A stretch of DNA of 64,000 nucleotides from DATGPD01 sp031423015 (GTDB taxonomy: Bacteria; Planctomycetota; UBA1135; UBA2386). Under the pieces are notes generated by a model that did not search any database, was not told the DNA's origin, and worked only from the letters and a program-made list of their open reading frames with translations. Where the stretch lies: the NCBI GenBank assembly GCA_031423015.1, contig JANPER010000035.1, positions 1 to 64,000 of the forward strand, given 5' to 3'. The stretch's first letter is position 1; the number at the start of each line of letters is the position of its first letter. The translations under genes were made by a program, and so were the position numbers. Positions 17,420 to 26,274 of this stretch are shown here, in pieces.

Positions 17420-19828
17420 ATGAGCATCGCCCGCGAACGTTTCGAGTCCTTGGTGCACACCGAGCACGCCGCCGTCTACCGCACCGCGGCGCGCCTGTTG
17501 TCGCCGGCTGACGCCGAAGACGTGACCCAACAGGTCTTCACGCGGGTGTGGGAAGGCAAGGCGACCCTTGGCCAGGAGCCCGCAGTGACGCTGCGGTCCT
17601 TGGCCGGGCGCCTCGCGCTCAACGCGCTGCGCGGGGCGCGCACCAGACGACGACACGAGGAACGCAGCATGTACATCGAGCCGAACCCTTCTCAACCCAC
17701 CGACTTCACCCAGCAAGACCGCGATGCGTTGCACGACGCACTCGACCGCCTGCCGTTCGACCTGCGCACCGCGGTGGCGCTGCGCTATCAGACCGAGTTC
17801 ACGTTCGACGAAGTGGCGCGCGCCCTGTCGTGCTCGCTGTCGACGGCGCACGACCGCGTGCGACGTGGCCTCGAGCGACTGCGTCACGCCCTGACGAAGG
17901 GGCACTACGCGGTGCTGGCGGCGCGCCTACCCGAGTTGCTGCCGCGCCTCGAGACCGCGAGCGCAGTGCCGCCAGCGTTGGCGGCACGACTCTTGGCCGT
18001 GCCCGAAGTAGCGGTCGCGACCACGCTCGGCGCCAGCGCGTGGCCGATCGCTGGCCTCGCCCTGATCGGCCTCGGCGTGACGTTGGCGTTCGCTTGGTCG
18101 GCGAGCGAACCCGCAGTCGAAGCCATCGCCGCCCGCGCGGCGGTGCACATCGACGCGGCCAGCGCGACCGCGAACCCGCAGGATCCGCCCGCCTCCCGCC
18201 GACCAGTCGCGACCCCAGACGCCGGCAACCAACAAGCCGGCGTGCCGATGCCGGTGCGCACCGACGGGGGATCTCAGCAAGACCAACCCGCGAGCGAGCC
18301 GACGGCGCGTGTGTTTGGCCATGTCTCCGACACCGACGACGGTCGACCGCTGGCGCAGGCCAAGGCGTTCGCACGCTCACTCGCGCGCGGGCGCAAGGGC
18401 GAGGACTTCATCCGTTCGACGCTCACCGACGCCACCGGCAACTTCGCGCTGGAGCTGCCCGTCGCTGGCAAGCGTGAGGGGTACACGGTGTGGATCCAAG
18501 CGAATGACTACGTGCAGGTCACGCAGACGCACACGCTGGTCGCGGGCACCGCGGTGGAAGTGCGCGCGCCGCTGCGCCGCTGGGCCAAGGACGTACCGGG
18601 CGACTGGACGATCGAAGTGTCAGTGCTCGACGATCTGGGCGTGCCGGTCGACGGCGCCAGCGTCGCCGTGCACCGCCGGCAGACGACGGCTGTTGGGCGC
18701 GACCAGCAGCCGGAGGAGGTGACGGGCAAGACGGACGCTGCGGGGCGCGTGACGCTGCGGGGCACGCACCACGGCGAGAAGCTCGTACACGTGGCAGCGC
18801 CGCACAGCAAACCCGCCGACGCGGCAGACACACCACACCGCCGCTTGGCGGCCACGATGCAGGCCTTGGAGATTCGGCAGACTGGCCCGCACGCGTTGGC
18901 GGTCACGCTGGCGCATGGCCAGGCCATCGCCGGCGTGGTGCGCGCGGTGGCCACCGGCCAGCCGGTGGCGCAGCTTTCCATCCGCGCACTGCAAGGCGAG
19001 GAGGAGGTCGGCTGGGCATTCACTGACGCCGAAGGCCGTTTCCGCGTCGACGGGCTCGGGGCCGAGCCGGTCACCCTCACGGGTCACGGCGCCACGTGGT
19101 CGAGCTTCTTGGCGAGAGGCTTCGCGCCCGGCGACGAGCACGTCGACCTGCTGGTGAAGGAACGCGCCGACACGCAGCCGCGCGGCCTGTTCATGGGTGA
19201 ACTGCACGGTCGCGCCGTCGACGCAGCCAGCGGTGAGCCGGTCGTGCTCAGCGCGTGGGATGTGCGAGCGACTGCATGGTCGACGAGCGACACCGAGGAA
19301 GCCGACCAGTTGGAAGAGCTGCTCAACCCGCGCCCAGTCCAAACTTCGAGGGAAGGACCGTTGCCGGCGCCGGCGCCTGACTTCCACGTCACCAACCTGC
19401 CCGCGGGGCGCTACGGCCTCATCGTGCGGCACCGCGACTACGCGCCGAGGCTCGCGGGTCCGTTCGACATCGCGCCGGCTCACCTCGAGAGTGGCATCGA
19501 CCTTCAACTCGCGCCGGGCGGCACCGTGTCGGGCACGGTCACGGACCGGGCGGGGCGGCCGGTTGGGCTCGCGATCGTCTACGTCACCGCGCGCCCCGAT
19601 GCGATCACGCGCGCGGCCAGCGTCGCGCAAGCGCTGGCGGGCGGCGACCGCTATCCACACCATCACTACACGGCGTGTGATCGGCAGGGCGCGTTCCACC
19701 TCGAGCACGTCCCCGCCGGCATGACGCTGCGCCTCGTCGCCGTCGACGGCGCCGCCGGAGTCGCCGCCAGCGACGCGTTCACCCTGCGCGACAGCGAGGT
19801 CAAGACGCTGAGCGTTTGCCTGCAGTAA
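17420..19828 (+). CDS. ECF sigma factor fused to a membrane helix and Cna-B/carboxypeptidase-regulatory-like domains
   Basis: The 802-residue protein begins with a full ECF sigma factor: region 2 at about 5-75 (ADAEDVTQQVFTRVWEG, LAGRLALNALRG) and region 4 at 105-160 (LPFDLRTAVALRYQTEFTF, DEVARALSCSLSTAHDRVRR). A hydrophobic helix (WPIAGLALIGLGVTLAFAW, about 208-226) follows, then a low-complexity Ala/Pro/Gln linker and several beta-sandwich repeats from about 300 to the end (VFGHVSDTDDGRPLAQAKAF, TLTDATGNFALELP, GTVSGTVTDRAGRPVGLAIV, ACDRQGAFHLEHVPAGM), matching carboxypeptidase-regulatory-like/Cna-B folds. The predicted topology is cytoplasmic sigma, one membrane pass, exported sensor repeats. 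ATG start at 17420. Confidence 0.85.
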   Translation: MSIARERFESLVHTEHAAVYRTAARLLSPADAEDVTQQVFTRVWEGKATLGQEPAVTLRSLAGRLALNALRGARTRRRHEERSMYIEPNPSQPTDFTQQDRDALHDALDRLPFDLRTAVALRYQTEFTFDEVARALSCSLSTAHDRVRRGLERLRHALTKGHYAVLAARLPELLPRLETASAVPPALAARLLAVPEVAVATTLGASAWPIAGLALIGLGVTLAFAWSASEPAVEAIAARAAVHIDAASATANPQDPPASRRPVATPDAGNQQAGVPMPVRTDGGSQQDQPASEPTARVFGHVSDTDDGRPLAQAKAFARSLARGRKGEDFIRSTLTDATGNFALELPVAGKREGYTVWIQANDYVQVTQTHTLVAGTAVEVRAPLRRWAKDVPGDWTIEVSVLDDLGVPVDGASVAVHRRQTTAVGRDQQPEEVTGKTDAAGRVTLRGTHHGEKLVHVAAPHSKPADAADTPHRRLAATMQALEIRQTGPHALAVTLAHGQAIAGVVRAVATGQPVAQLSIRALQGEEEVGWAFTDAEGRFRVDGLGAEPVTLTGHGATWSSFLARGFAPGDEHVDLLVKERADTQPRGLFMGELHGRAVDAASGEPVVLSAWDVRATAWSTSDTEEADQLEELLNPRPVQTSREGPLPAPAPDFHVTNLPAGRYGLIVRHRDYAPRLAGPFDIAPAHLESGIDLQLAPGGTVSGTVTDRAGRPVGLAIVYVTARPDAITRAASVAQALAGGDRYPHHHYTACDRQGAFHLEHVPAGMTLRLVAVDGAAGVAASDAFTLRDSEVKTLSVCLQ

Positions 19829-19836
19829 GTCGACCA

Positions 19837-19863
19837 GGACGAATGTGCCTGACACATTCGTCC
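19837..19863. terminator. REP-like hairpin, probable terminator
   Basis: GGACGAATGTG pairs perfectly with CACATTCGTCC around a CCTGA loop, 8 nt after the stop codon of the sigma fusion gene. The core TGCCTGACAC resembles a palindromic motif common in bacterial intergenic repeats associated with RAYT transposases (from memory). It lies just before the chorismate mutase start and may insulate the two genes. Confidence 0.5.
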
Positions 19864-19881
19864 CGGCTATCGTCCGCCGGC

Positions 19882-20166
19882 ATGAGCGACGATGCGGAGC
19901 TGCGCGCCATGCGCGCCGAGATGGACGTGGTCAACCGCGACCTCTGCGATGCGCTGCAACGGCGGGCGCGTTTGGTGCAGAAGATCGCGCGCCACAAGCG
20001 GGCGCTTGGTCTGCCCATGATCGACACGGCGCGCGAACGCTCGATGTTGGACGGGCTGCTGCAGGCTCCGGGTGAAGGCTTTGGCCACGACGAACTGGCG
20101 CGCGTGTTCACGCAGTTGCTGGCTTGCTATCGCGATCTGTGCGTGCGGACGGGCAACGCGCTGTGA
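19882..20166 (+). CDS. Chorismate mutase, AroQ-type
   Basis: The 94-residue all-helical protein matches the stand-alone AroQ fold: LRAMRAEMDVVNRDLCDALQ with the first-helix Arg, RRARLVQKIARHKRALGLPM with the catalytic Arg/Lys region, D-T-A-R-E-R, and a C-terminal helix with the Q in TQLLACYRDLC. It converts chorismate to prephenate for Phe/Tyr synthesis in the cytoplasm. ATG 19882 is used since the residues upstream do not fit the family. Its stop overlaps the start of the next gene (GTGA, 20163-20166), indicating translational coupling to a membrane protein with no obvious aromatic-pathway role. Confidence 0.85.
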   Translation: MSDDAELRAMRAEMDVVNRDLCDALQRRARLVQKIARHKRALGLPMIDTARERSMLDGLLQAPGEGFGHDELARVFTQLLACYRDLCVRTGNAL

Positions 20167-21611
20167 CCGACAAGGCGGCCAGCGCGACCACTCATGCGGC
20201 CTTGAGCGCCGTCGACGGCGCGCTGGCCCTCGCCTTCGCCGCGGCTTGTCTGGCGGTGTTCGCCGCGTTGGGCCAGGGCATCTTGTACGGCGACGGCGCC
20301 GAGTTCATGCTGCTGCTGCAGCAGGGCTCTGCGGGCCACAAGAACCACCTGGCCTACCTGCCGCTGCTGCGCGCCAGCGCCTGCGTTGGCGAAGCGATCG
20401 GCTGGTCGCCGTTCTTCAGCGCCCGCATGCTCAGCCATGTCGGCGCGGCGTTGGGCGTCGGCATCTTCTATCTGGTGTCGCGCCGCGTCGGTCTCGCCCG
20501 CGCGGACGCGGCGTGGATCACCGCGCTGATCGGCAGCGCACCGTCGGTGATCTTCTTCGCCACGGTGGTCGAGGTGCACGCGCCGTACTTCTGTTTCGTC
20601 GCCCTGGCGTGGCTCGCCGCAGCGCACTTGTCGCGCGCACCGAGCATCGGGCGCGGCGCGTTGCTTGGGGTCGCCTGTGGCGCGGCGTATTTTGGCCACG
20701 CCAGCGGTCTGATCTTGCCGGCGCCGCTGCTGCTGTGGGTCGCGCATGTACGTGGCAATGGGCGAGAACTGTTGCGCCCGGCGCTCGCGTGCCTGCTCGC
20801 CCACACAGCGCTGGCGACGTTGGTTCCTCTCGCGTTGAGTCACGTCGGTCACGTCGCCAGCCCGGTGGCCGCTGCGCGCTTCCTCGGGTGGTGGAAGATC
20901 GAAGTCCTCGAGCACCCCGGCGCGGCGTTGCTGGTTCTGTGGGACGAGTGGTTGCTCGCCTACCTGCCGATCTCGATCTTGTGGCTTCGCGCGTTCTTCG
21001 TCGAACGACGGAGCGCGTGCCTCGCGCTGATCGCGCTGCTGCCGTACCTGGCGCTGTCGATCGCCCTGCTCGCGGTGTACCGCGAGTTCGGCGCGTACCA
21101 GCACGCCGTGGTTTGGTTGATCGCGTGGCTCACCGTGCGGACCTGGCGCTGGCCGGTTCGCTTGGCCGCGGTCGTCATCGGTCTCGGAATCGCGGGGTGG
21201 CGAGTCAACCTCAGCGACGATCCGGCGCGCGTCACCGCCTACGCGACCGGCCTCGCCAAGGTAACCGGCGTGGCCGAGCCGCTGCTGATCATCGCAGGCT
21301 TGGCCGACTACGAGCACTGCTTCATCGCGCGGCCGGAGACGGCGTTCGAGAACCTCGCCGATCCGCGCTACGCCGACGCCACGACGGTGGTTGCGGCGGC
21401 GGTCAGCCTCGACAGCGCGATCGACGCGCACCGTCGGCGCGGCGGCCGCGTGTTCCTCACGGCGGGCGCCATCGACCTCTTGGGCCGGTCAGCGCAGCGC
21501 GCGCCCGAGTCGGGGTTCGCCACGCTGTTCGCACACTTGCAGGCGCGCTATCAAACCCACGCCGTCGCGGCCAATCCGTTCAGCGCGGTCGAACTATCGT
21601 CGCGCGAGTGA
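20163..21611 (+). CDS. Polytopic membrane protein, GT-C/DUF2723-like glycosyltransferase candidate
   Basis: The 482-residue protein has about ten hydrophobic segments starting with LALAFAAACLAVFAALGQG. Its first loop, GDGAEFMLLLQQGSAGHKNHLAYLPLLRA, has the layout of the acidic first loop in GT-C type proteins of the DUF2723/protein-mannosyltransferase group (G-D-x-x-E-F ... H-x-x-x-x-P-L). The C-terminal ~100 residues are soluble. The GTG start at 20163 overlaps the chorismate mutase stop by 4 nt. GT-C enzymes use polyprenyl-phosphate sugars outside the membrane; substrate and acceptor are unknown here, and a non-catalytic membrane protein cannot be excluded. Confidence 0.65.
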   Translation: MTDKAASATTHAALSAVDGALALAFAAACLAVFAALGQGILYGDGAEFMLLLQQGSAGHKNHLAYLPLLRASACVGEAIGWSPFFSARMLSHVGAALGVGIFYLVSRRVGLARADAAWITALIGSAPSVIFFATVVEVHAPYFCFVALAWLAAAHLSRAPSIGRGALLGVACGAAYFGHASGLILPAPLLLWVAHVRGNGRELLRPALACLLAHTALATLVPLALSHVGHVASPVAAARFLGWWKIEVLEHPGAALLVLWDEWLLAYLPISILWLRAFFVERRSACLALIALLPYLALSIALLAVYREFGAYQHAVVWLIAWLTVRTWRWPVRLAAVVIGLGIAGWRVNLSDDPARVTAYATGLAKVTGVAEPLLIIAGLADYEHCFIARPETAFENLADPRYADATTVVAAAVSLDSAIDAHRRRGGRVFLTAGAIDLLGRSAQRAPESGFATLFAHLQARYQTHAVAANPFSAVELSSRE

Positions 21612-21620
21612 AGCGGCACC

Positions 21621-22868
21621 CTAGTCGATCTCGAGCGCGATACCGCCAAACCCGGGGTTCGACGACGCCCGCGAGATCACCACACTGGCGGCCACCGACT
21701 GCGCGTTGCCAAGGCCGGCGATCTGCGCCGCGCTGAACTTCACCACCGCCGAGATCTCCGTGCCCAACGCGCCGCGCTGCGAGTTCACGAACAGGTTGCC
21801 GTCGCGATCGAACGCGATCCCGCCCGGCTTGCGCACGCTGCGCCCGGTCGCCGTGTCATCGTTGTCGGTCTCGATGTAGGTGTCGGGCGGCATGCGACGC
21901 GTCTCGGGCACCATCGGCAGCGCCAACCTCGAAGCGGCGAAGCGGACCACACTGAAGCCGTCGTTGTTGGCGACCCAAAGATCGCCGCGGGCGTCGAACA
22001 CGATGCCCTCGACCAGCAGGAAAGACTCGGTCTCCAAGCGCAGGAGCGGCGTGCGCCGGCCGCCCGCGACGAGATCGCTCGGCGCGAACGCCATCACCGC
22101 GTTACGCGTCATGGTGAAGCTCGCGCTGGTGAGCCACAGGTTGCCAGCGCGATCGAACGTCAACCCCGCCGGGATGTCTGAACCCTCGGCGATGAGCACG
22201 CGGGTCGGCGCGGTCGGCCCCGACTCATCGAGATCGGTCGGCACGTAGAACTCGAGTCGAGTCGCCGCCGCAACCCAGAGGTTGCCCATCGCGTCGAACG
22301 CCAAACCGATCGGGCTCTGCAAGCTGGTGCCGTTGGTGTTGATGGTGACCGCAGGCGTCGGCTGGCCGCTGATCGCAAGCTGCGTCGGCGTGTACTTCAG
22401 CAGCCGATTGCCCGCGTTGTCGGTCACCCACAGGTTGTCGGTGGCGTCGAAGGCGAGGGCGTTGGGCTTGGCGCCCGCGGGAAGTTGCACGACGACGTCG
22501 GGCATGCCGTCCACGTCACGCGCGATCGTGGCCGCGTTGTAGGCGCGCAGTTCGCCGGCGTTGAAGTGCGGAATCCACAGCCGCTTGAAGGGCGCCGTGA
22601 CACCGCCGCCGCCGCCGCCACCTCCGTTGCCGCCACCTCCGTTGCCGCCGCCTCCGTTGCCGCCGCCGCCACCGGCGCCCCCACCGCCGTTGCCGCCGCC
22701 CCCGCCGCCGGCATTGCCGCCACCACCCGCGCCGTTGCCACCGCCAGGCGCGGGTGAACCGCCACCGCCGCCGCCGCAGCCGGCAAGCAACACGAGCGAA
22801 ACGGCCAACCCAAGAACTCCGCGACGCGTGGCGCCCGGCGAGACGAGATTCGTGCGATCTTTGTGCAT
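21621..22868 (-). CDS. NHL/SMP-30-like lipoprotein with poly-glycine linker
   Basis: The 415-residue protein starts at ATG 22868. The signal region contains twin arginines (PGATRRGVLGLAVSLVLLAG) and a lipobox LLAGC (Cys31), so it may be exported by Tat or Sec and lipidated. About 60 residues of almost pure Gly/Asn follow, then six or so NHL-type repeats (LAFDATDNLWVTDNAGNRLL, LAFDAMGNLWVAAATRLEFY, FDRAGNLWLTSASF, FDRDGNLFVNSQ). The C-terminus has no extra domain. It probably folds as an outer-surface beta-propeller held off the membrane by the glycine linker. It is convergent with the membrane protein at 20163 with only 9 bp between them. Confidence 0.8.
   Translation of the reverse strand: MHKDRTNLVSPGATRRGVLGLAVSLVLLAGCGGGGGGSPAPGGGNGAGGGGNAGGGGGGNGGGGAGGGGGNGGGGNGGGGNGGGGGGGGVTAPFKRLWIPHFNAGELRAYNAATIARDVDGMPDVVVQLPAGAKPNALAFDATDNLWVTDNAGNRLLKYTPTQLAISGQPTPAVTINTNGTSLQSPIGLAFDAMGNLWVAAATRLEFYVPTDLDESGPTAPTRVLIAEGSDIPAGLTFDRAGNLWLTSASFTMTRNAVMAFAPSDLVAGGRRTPLLRLETESFLLVEGIVFDARGDLWVANNDGFSVVRFAASRLALPMVPETRRMPPDTYIETDNDDTATGRSVRKPGGIAFDRDGNLFVNSQRGALGTEISAVVKFSAAQIAGLGNAQSVAASVVISRASSNPGFGGIALEID
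22600..22775. repeat. Low-complexity tandem repeat coding for poly-Gly/Asn
   Basis: Repeats of roughly CCGCCACCTCCGTTG (15 bp, on the + strand) vary to CCGCCG and CCACCG units. On the minus strand they code for GGGGN-type repeats in the linker of the lipoprotein at 21621. Such tracts are prone to length change by slippage. Confidence 0.75.
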
Positions 22869-23085
22869 GACATGACTTCCGTAGCGATTCGGCCCCTGGC
22901 CACAGGGGCCGCGCGGGCGCTCTGCGGGCCCCCGGGAAGATCCGGGTGCACCGCAGTCGCCCCTTAGCGCACGTCGTTGGGCGACGTTGCAGACGGAAAT
23001 GCCCACGGCCGAGAAGGGGAGCTTGCACCGCCCGCGACATGTCGTTGGGCTTCCCGCACCGCGACGGCGTGGCGAGTTCATGCAA

Positions 23086-23116
23086 GCGGCCAGGATGACC
23101 TCGTCATCCTGGCCGC
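23086..23116 (-). terminator. Hairpin terminator after the secreted protein gene
   Basis: GCGGCCAGGATGAC pairs perfectly with GTCATCCTGGCCGC around a CTC loop, 30 bp past the stop codon of the gene at 23146. It lies upstream of the next minus-strand gene, so it would separate the two transcripts. The T content after it is low. Confidence 0.55.
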
Positions 23117-23145
23117 GCCGCAAACACCAAGTGTCCGCTGCTAGC

Positions 23146-25701
23146 TCACCGGTCGCCGCCGATGAGCGTCTCGAGGCCATTGCCGTGCACGATCGGCAGC
23201 GGCGTTCCCGCGCCGACGTCGATGATCGCCGGCTGCGTGAACAAGCGACCCTGGATCAGATTGACGCTGTTCGGGACCACCAAGCTGATGCCCCCGACCC
23301 CGGCTGCATTCGTGGCAAACGACAGCGAGATGTCCACGCTCACGCAGAGCAGGCAGCTCGGCCCAACGCCGAGGAAGCCCACCGCCAACGGCAGAGGGAA
23401 CCCGTTGAACGTCGTCCGCGACACACCGATGTAGAGCGTGCCCCCCGACAGAGGACGCGCGTTGCTGACGCGCCAAGTGATCAGGTTGCCAATATCCGGC
23501 GTCCCGAGACCTGTGTGGACCGGAATCAACCCGCCGGTGCCCGGGCAGCCCGAGCAGAACGTGGTGAACGCGCCATTGAAGTGCGTGTAGTACACCGCGG
23601 TCGCCGTCTCGGTGCTGTTCACTAACACGTTGATGGCGACTTGGCCCAGCAGTTGGTTGACGCCATTCAAGATCCACTGCTTGAACGGGTTGACGCCGTT
23701 GAGCGCCGGCGCAGTCAGCGAAACCGTGACGCCATCCTTGTAGATGCGGTCAAACGGCGTGCTGCCGTTCTGACTGCCGTTGAGGTCGGCGGTGTTGACG
23801 CTGATCGCAATGCCGCTCACCGGATTGCTGGATCGGATCTGCAAGGTGCGACGCGCCTTGTACTGGGCCTCGGCCGCGTCATCGAGAGTGCCGATGTCGC
23901 TGACGTCGAGCACTCGGTCGTCGACCGGCTGGCCGATGCCGTTCAGCACCCAACGATCGAACTGATAGGTGGTCGCGCCCGACACGTGCGTCGTTGGCGC
24001 GGTCATGATGTAGCCCTGGCGCGGGCTGTAGAGCCGATTGAAGTTGGTGCTGCCGTTGCGCAGGCCGCTGCGGTCGCTGACGTTGAGCGTCATCGGGATC
24101 GCAGTGACGGGCGTCGAAGTGACCGCCAGGTTGACGTAGGTCGGCTGCTCGGACTCGCGGCCAAACCAGATGTAGTGCGGCTCGCTGTCGCTGTTGGCAC
24201 CACCGTCTCGGCAGGTCATGCCAGTCGCCACGAAGGTCGACGGATAGTTCGAGTGGCGCTGCACCGAGAAGTAGTCGCCCCAGCGCGACGAGGTTGTGGG
24301 CGATGCGTTGCCAGTAAACCAGGCCAAGTTCTGGCCGGCGAAGCTGGTCGAACACGCGTCGACGATGAAGTAGCCAGTCGTCGGGTGCGTGGTCGTGCTG
24401 TTGGCGATCGCGGTGGCGCAGCCGATGTCACCGGCGCTGTTCACGGACGCCGCCGGATACATGAACTGATAGGTCGCGCTCCAGGTGTCCTGCGTCGAGA
24501 TCAGTGCGTGGGTGGCGCTGTTGATGCGGATCGTGCGCACGAAGACCTCAGCCCGGCCAGCCTGCGGGGCGCTGTGCCACATGAAGCCATACTCGCCAGT
24601 CTTGGAGTAAGCACCCGTGATGCGGCTGTCGGCGCGCCCAGCCCAGTTGATCCCGTTGGGTGCGCTGGCGACGTAGCCCGTGCTCGTCCACGCCGGAACC
24701 GTGATGTCGGTCCAACTGATGGTGCCCGACGCGTCTGGCCAACGGTAGGCGCGCGTCACCGTGGTGCTGCGATGCTCGGCGAAGTACATCGTCGTGCTCG
24801 CGTTCTGCGTCAGCCGGTACGAAGCGCCACCGCTCAGGCCGGTCGACGATCGCGAGTAGCTGTAGCTGACCGTGCCACCAGCCGCCAGTTCGCTCAGGGG
24901 CATGCGCCACACGATGGAGTCCAGGTAGCTGCTGCCAGCGCTGAATACGTTGGTCGCTGCGTACAGGAACCCGTTGGAGTACGCGATGTCCGGGAAATCG
25001 CTCCACTCGCCCGCGCCGCGACCAAAGTCCTGCGGGTCGAAGTAATAGCTGTGCCACACACCGTTCGTGTCGGCCTGGAGGTCGGCGCGCCCATTCGCAA
25101 TCGCGATGCGCTGACCAGCCTTCTGCGTCGTGGAGCTGTAGCTGTACTGCAGCAGCCAGACCGTGATGTCTGCGGAGGGGATGTAGATCGCGCGTTGATC
25201 GCAGCAAAAGCCGCCATCGGTCGCAGCGAACGTCGTGGATGGACTGATGTACGTCCAGGTCTCGCCGCTGTCGATCGAGCGCGCCGCGTACCAGTTGCCG
25301 GTCTGCAGCACGGTGTCGCGCACCTGCGCCACCGAGGGCTCACCGACGAGCGAGGTCGAGGCGCCCAACGGCTTCACGACGCTGTTCTGGAAGAACCGAA
25401 GATCGCAAGGCGCGAGCGGACCCACTGCGTTGGGACCCGACTGAGGGTCGTTGGGCTGCGGCAGCGTACCTGTGCCTACGGGAATGGGTGGCATCCCCTT
25501 CCGGTGGTCGTGCGGCGTGGCGTCCTCGCCGAGCACGCGGGGAGGCGCGGTGATGAGAGGACCGGCGACCATGGGGGCCTCCGGGTAGACGATGCCGTTC
25601 TGAACGACCGTGCTGCCCTGACTTTGGGCAACAAGACCGCCGGAGTTGACCATGGCGGCGAGCGCCATGCCGGTGACCAATGAGATGCGAGACTTTGACA
25701 T
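23146..25701 (-). CDS. Large secreted protein with sialidase-like part and planctomycete C-terminal module
   Basis: The 851-residue protein starts at ATG 25701 with the signal peptide MSKSRISLVTGMALAAMVNS. Residues about 100-500 have repeated Ser/Thr- and Trp-rich strands of a sialidase/propeller style (GNWYAARSIDSGETWTYI, WSDFPDIAYSNGFLYAATNV, GWHSAPQ-like segments). Two repeats of about 75 residues follow (LNVSDRSGLRNGSTNFNRLY and VNTADLNGSQNGSTPFDRIY), then the shared C-terminal module (ISVSRTTFNGFPLPL-type, ...RLFTQPAIIDVGAG). No catalytic residues can be assigned. The SDSGETW motif is an Asp-box like those of sialidases but is not diagnostic. Likely extracellular or surface-bound. Confidence 0.75.
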   Translation of the reverse strand: MSKSRISLVTGMALAAMVNSGGLVAQSQGSTVVQNGIVYPEAPMVAGPLITAPPRVLGEDATPHDHRKGMPPIPVGTGTLPQPNDPQSGPNAVGPLAPCDLRFFQNSVVKPLGASTSLVGEPSVAQVRDTVLQTGNWYAARSIDSGETWTYISPSTTFAATDGGFCCDQRAIYIPSADITVWLLQYSYSSTTQKAGQRIAIANGRADLQADTNGVWHSYYFDPQDFGRGAGEWSDFPDIAYSNGFLYAATNVFSAGSSYLDSIVWRMPLSELAAGGTVSYSYSRSSTGLSGGASYRLTQNASTTMYFAEHRSTTVTRAYRWPDASGTISWTDITVPAWTSTGYVASAPNGINWAGRADSRITGAYSKTGEYGFMWHSAPQAGRAEVFVRTIRINSATHALISTQDTWSATYQFMYPAASVNSAGDIGCATAIANSTTTHPTTGYFIVDACSTSFAGQNLAWFTGNASPTTSSRWGDYFSVQRHSNYPSTFVATGMTCRDGGANSDSEPHYIWFGRESEQPTYVNLAVTSTPVTAIPMTLNVSDRSGLRNGSTNFNRLYSPRQGYIMTAPTTHVSGATTYQFDRWVLNGIGQPVDDRVLDVSDIGTLDDAAEAQYKARRTLQIRSSNPVSGIAISVNTADLNGSQNGSTPFDRIYKDGVTVSLTAPALNGVNPFKQWILNGVNQLLGQVAINVLVNSTETATAVYYTHFNGAFTTFCSGCPGTGGLIPVHTGLGTPDIGNLITWRVSNARPLSGGTLYIGVSRTTFNGFPLPLAVGFLGVGPSCLLCVSVDISLSFATNAAGVGGISLVVPNSVNLIQGRLFTQPAIIDVGAGTPLPIVHGNGLETLIGGDR

Positions 25702-26007
25702 GGGGTTAGGTACGGGAAGAACACGGTCGACACGAGTGACCGAGCTGGATTGCTGTGCCAGAGAACCGGAGGAGCCACAGACTGTTACACCCAGATTGAC
25801 AAACTTGGCCAGGCGTTCGGCCTGGCGCCATCCGAGGCCCGTTGGCATGGCGGCATCGGGAGGCAGAAAACTCAACAGATGCGGCACGCACCCTGGTCGC
25901 GCAACCGCCCTTGCCATCGACAGCCTACACACCGACTACGAGCTCCGGCCCCTGTCACCGCAAGATCGGCCGTTCGGCCCGGCCGCATATTCTGTAATGT
26001 ATGTTTC

Positions 26008-26190
26008 ATGAAAAAGCAGTCGCGCACCCCCAGCGACGGTCAGCCGCGGCAACCTCCATCCGAGCCCCGCGCCGTGCCGCAGCCACCGCTGGCGTCCCCT
26101 GGCCACGAACCCACGGAAGAGCACCCCCTCGATCCCGTTCCGCCAACACCGCCAACCTGGAAGACGATCACGGATCCGCCGCGCGTCTGA
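26008..26190 (+). CDS. Small Pro-rich hypothetical protein
   Basis: Sixty codons from ATG 26008 to TGA 26190 encode a Pro/Glu/Ser-rich, soluble and probably unstructured peptide (begins MKKQSRTPSDGQPRQPP, ends PPTWKTITDPPRV). The region just upstream is unusually AT-rich (CATATTCTGTAATGTATG), compatible with a promoter. A long hairpin starts at the base right after its stop codon. No family is recognised. Support comes from the start, the promoter-like sequence and the adjoining hairpin, so it may be real but is not secure. Confidence 0.4.
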   Translation: MKKQSRTPSDGQPRQPPSEPRAVPQPPLASPGHEPTEEHPLDPVPPTPPTWKTITDPPRV

Positions 26191-26254
26191 GCTTCTACTT
26201 CCGCGGTTCTTTGCGTGGCGCGAAGACTCGGTTGACGGCAGCGGAAGTAGAAGC
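26191..26254 (+). terminator. 14-bp inverted repeat between small ORF and deacetylase gene
   Basis: GCTTCTACTTCCGC (26191-26204) and its exact reverse complement (26241-26254) enclose 36 nt that can themselves fold (CTTTGCG with CGCGAAG). The left arm begins directly after the TGA of the small ORF and the right arm ends 20 nt before the deacetylase start. It may be a terminator/attenuator or a leader structure for the downstream gene. Confidence 0.5.
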
Positions 26255-26274
26255 AGCGTGGCAATCTTGTCGAG

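Noticed and set aside
23641..25683. Plus-strand frame of 680 codons
   Set aside because: Antisense to the secreted protein at 23146; no start signal or domain, and Arg/Val-rich composition.
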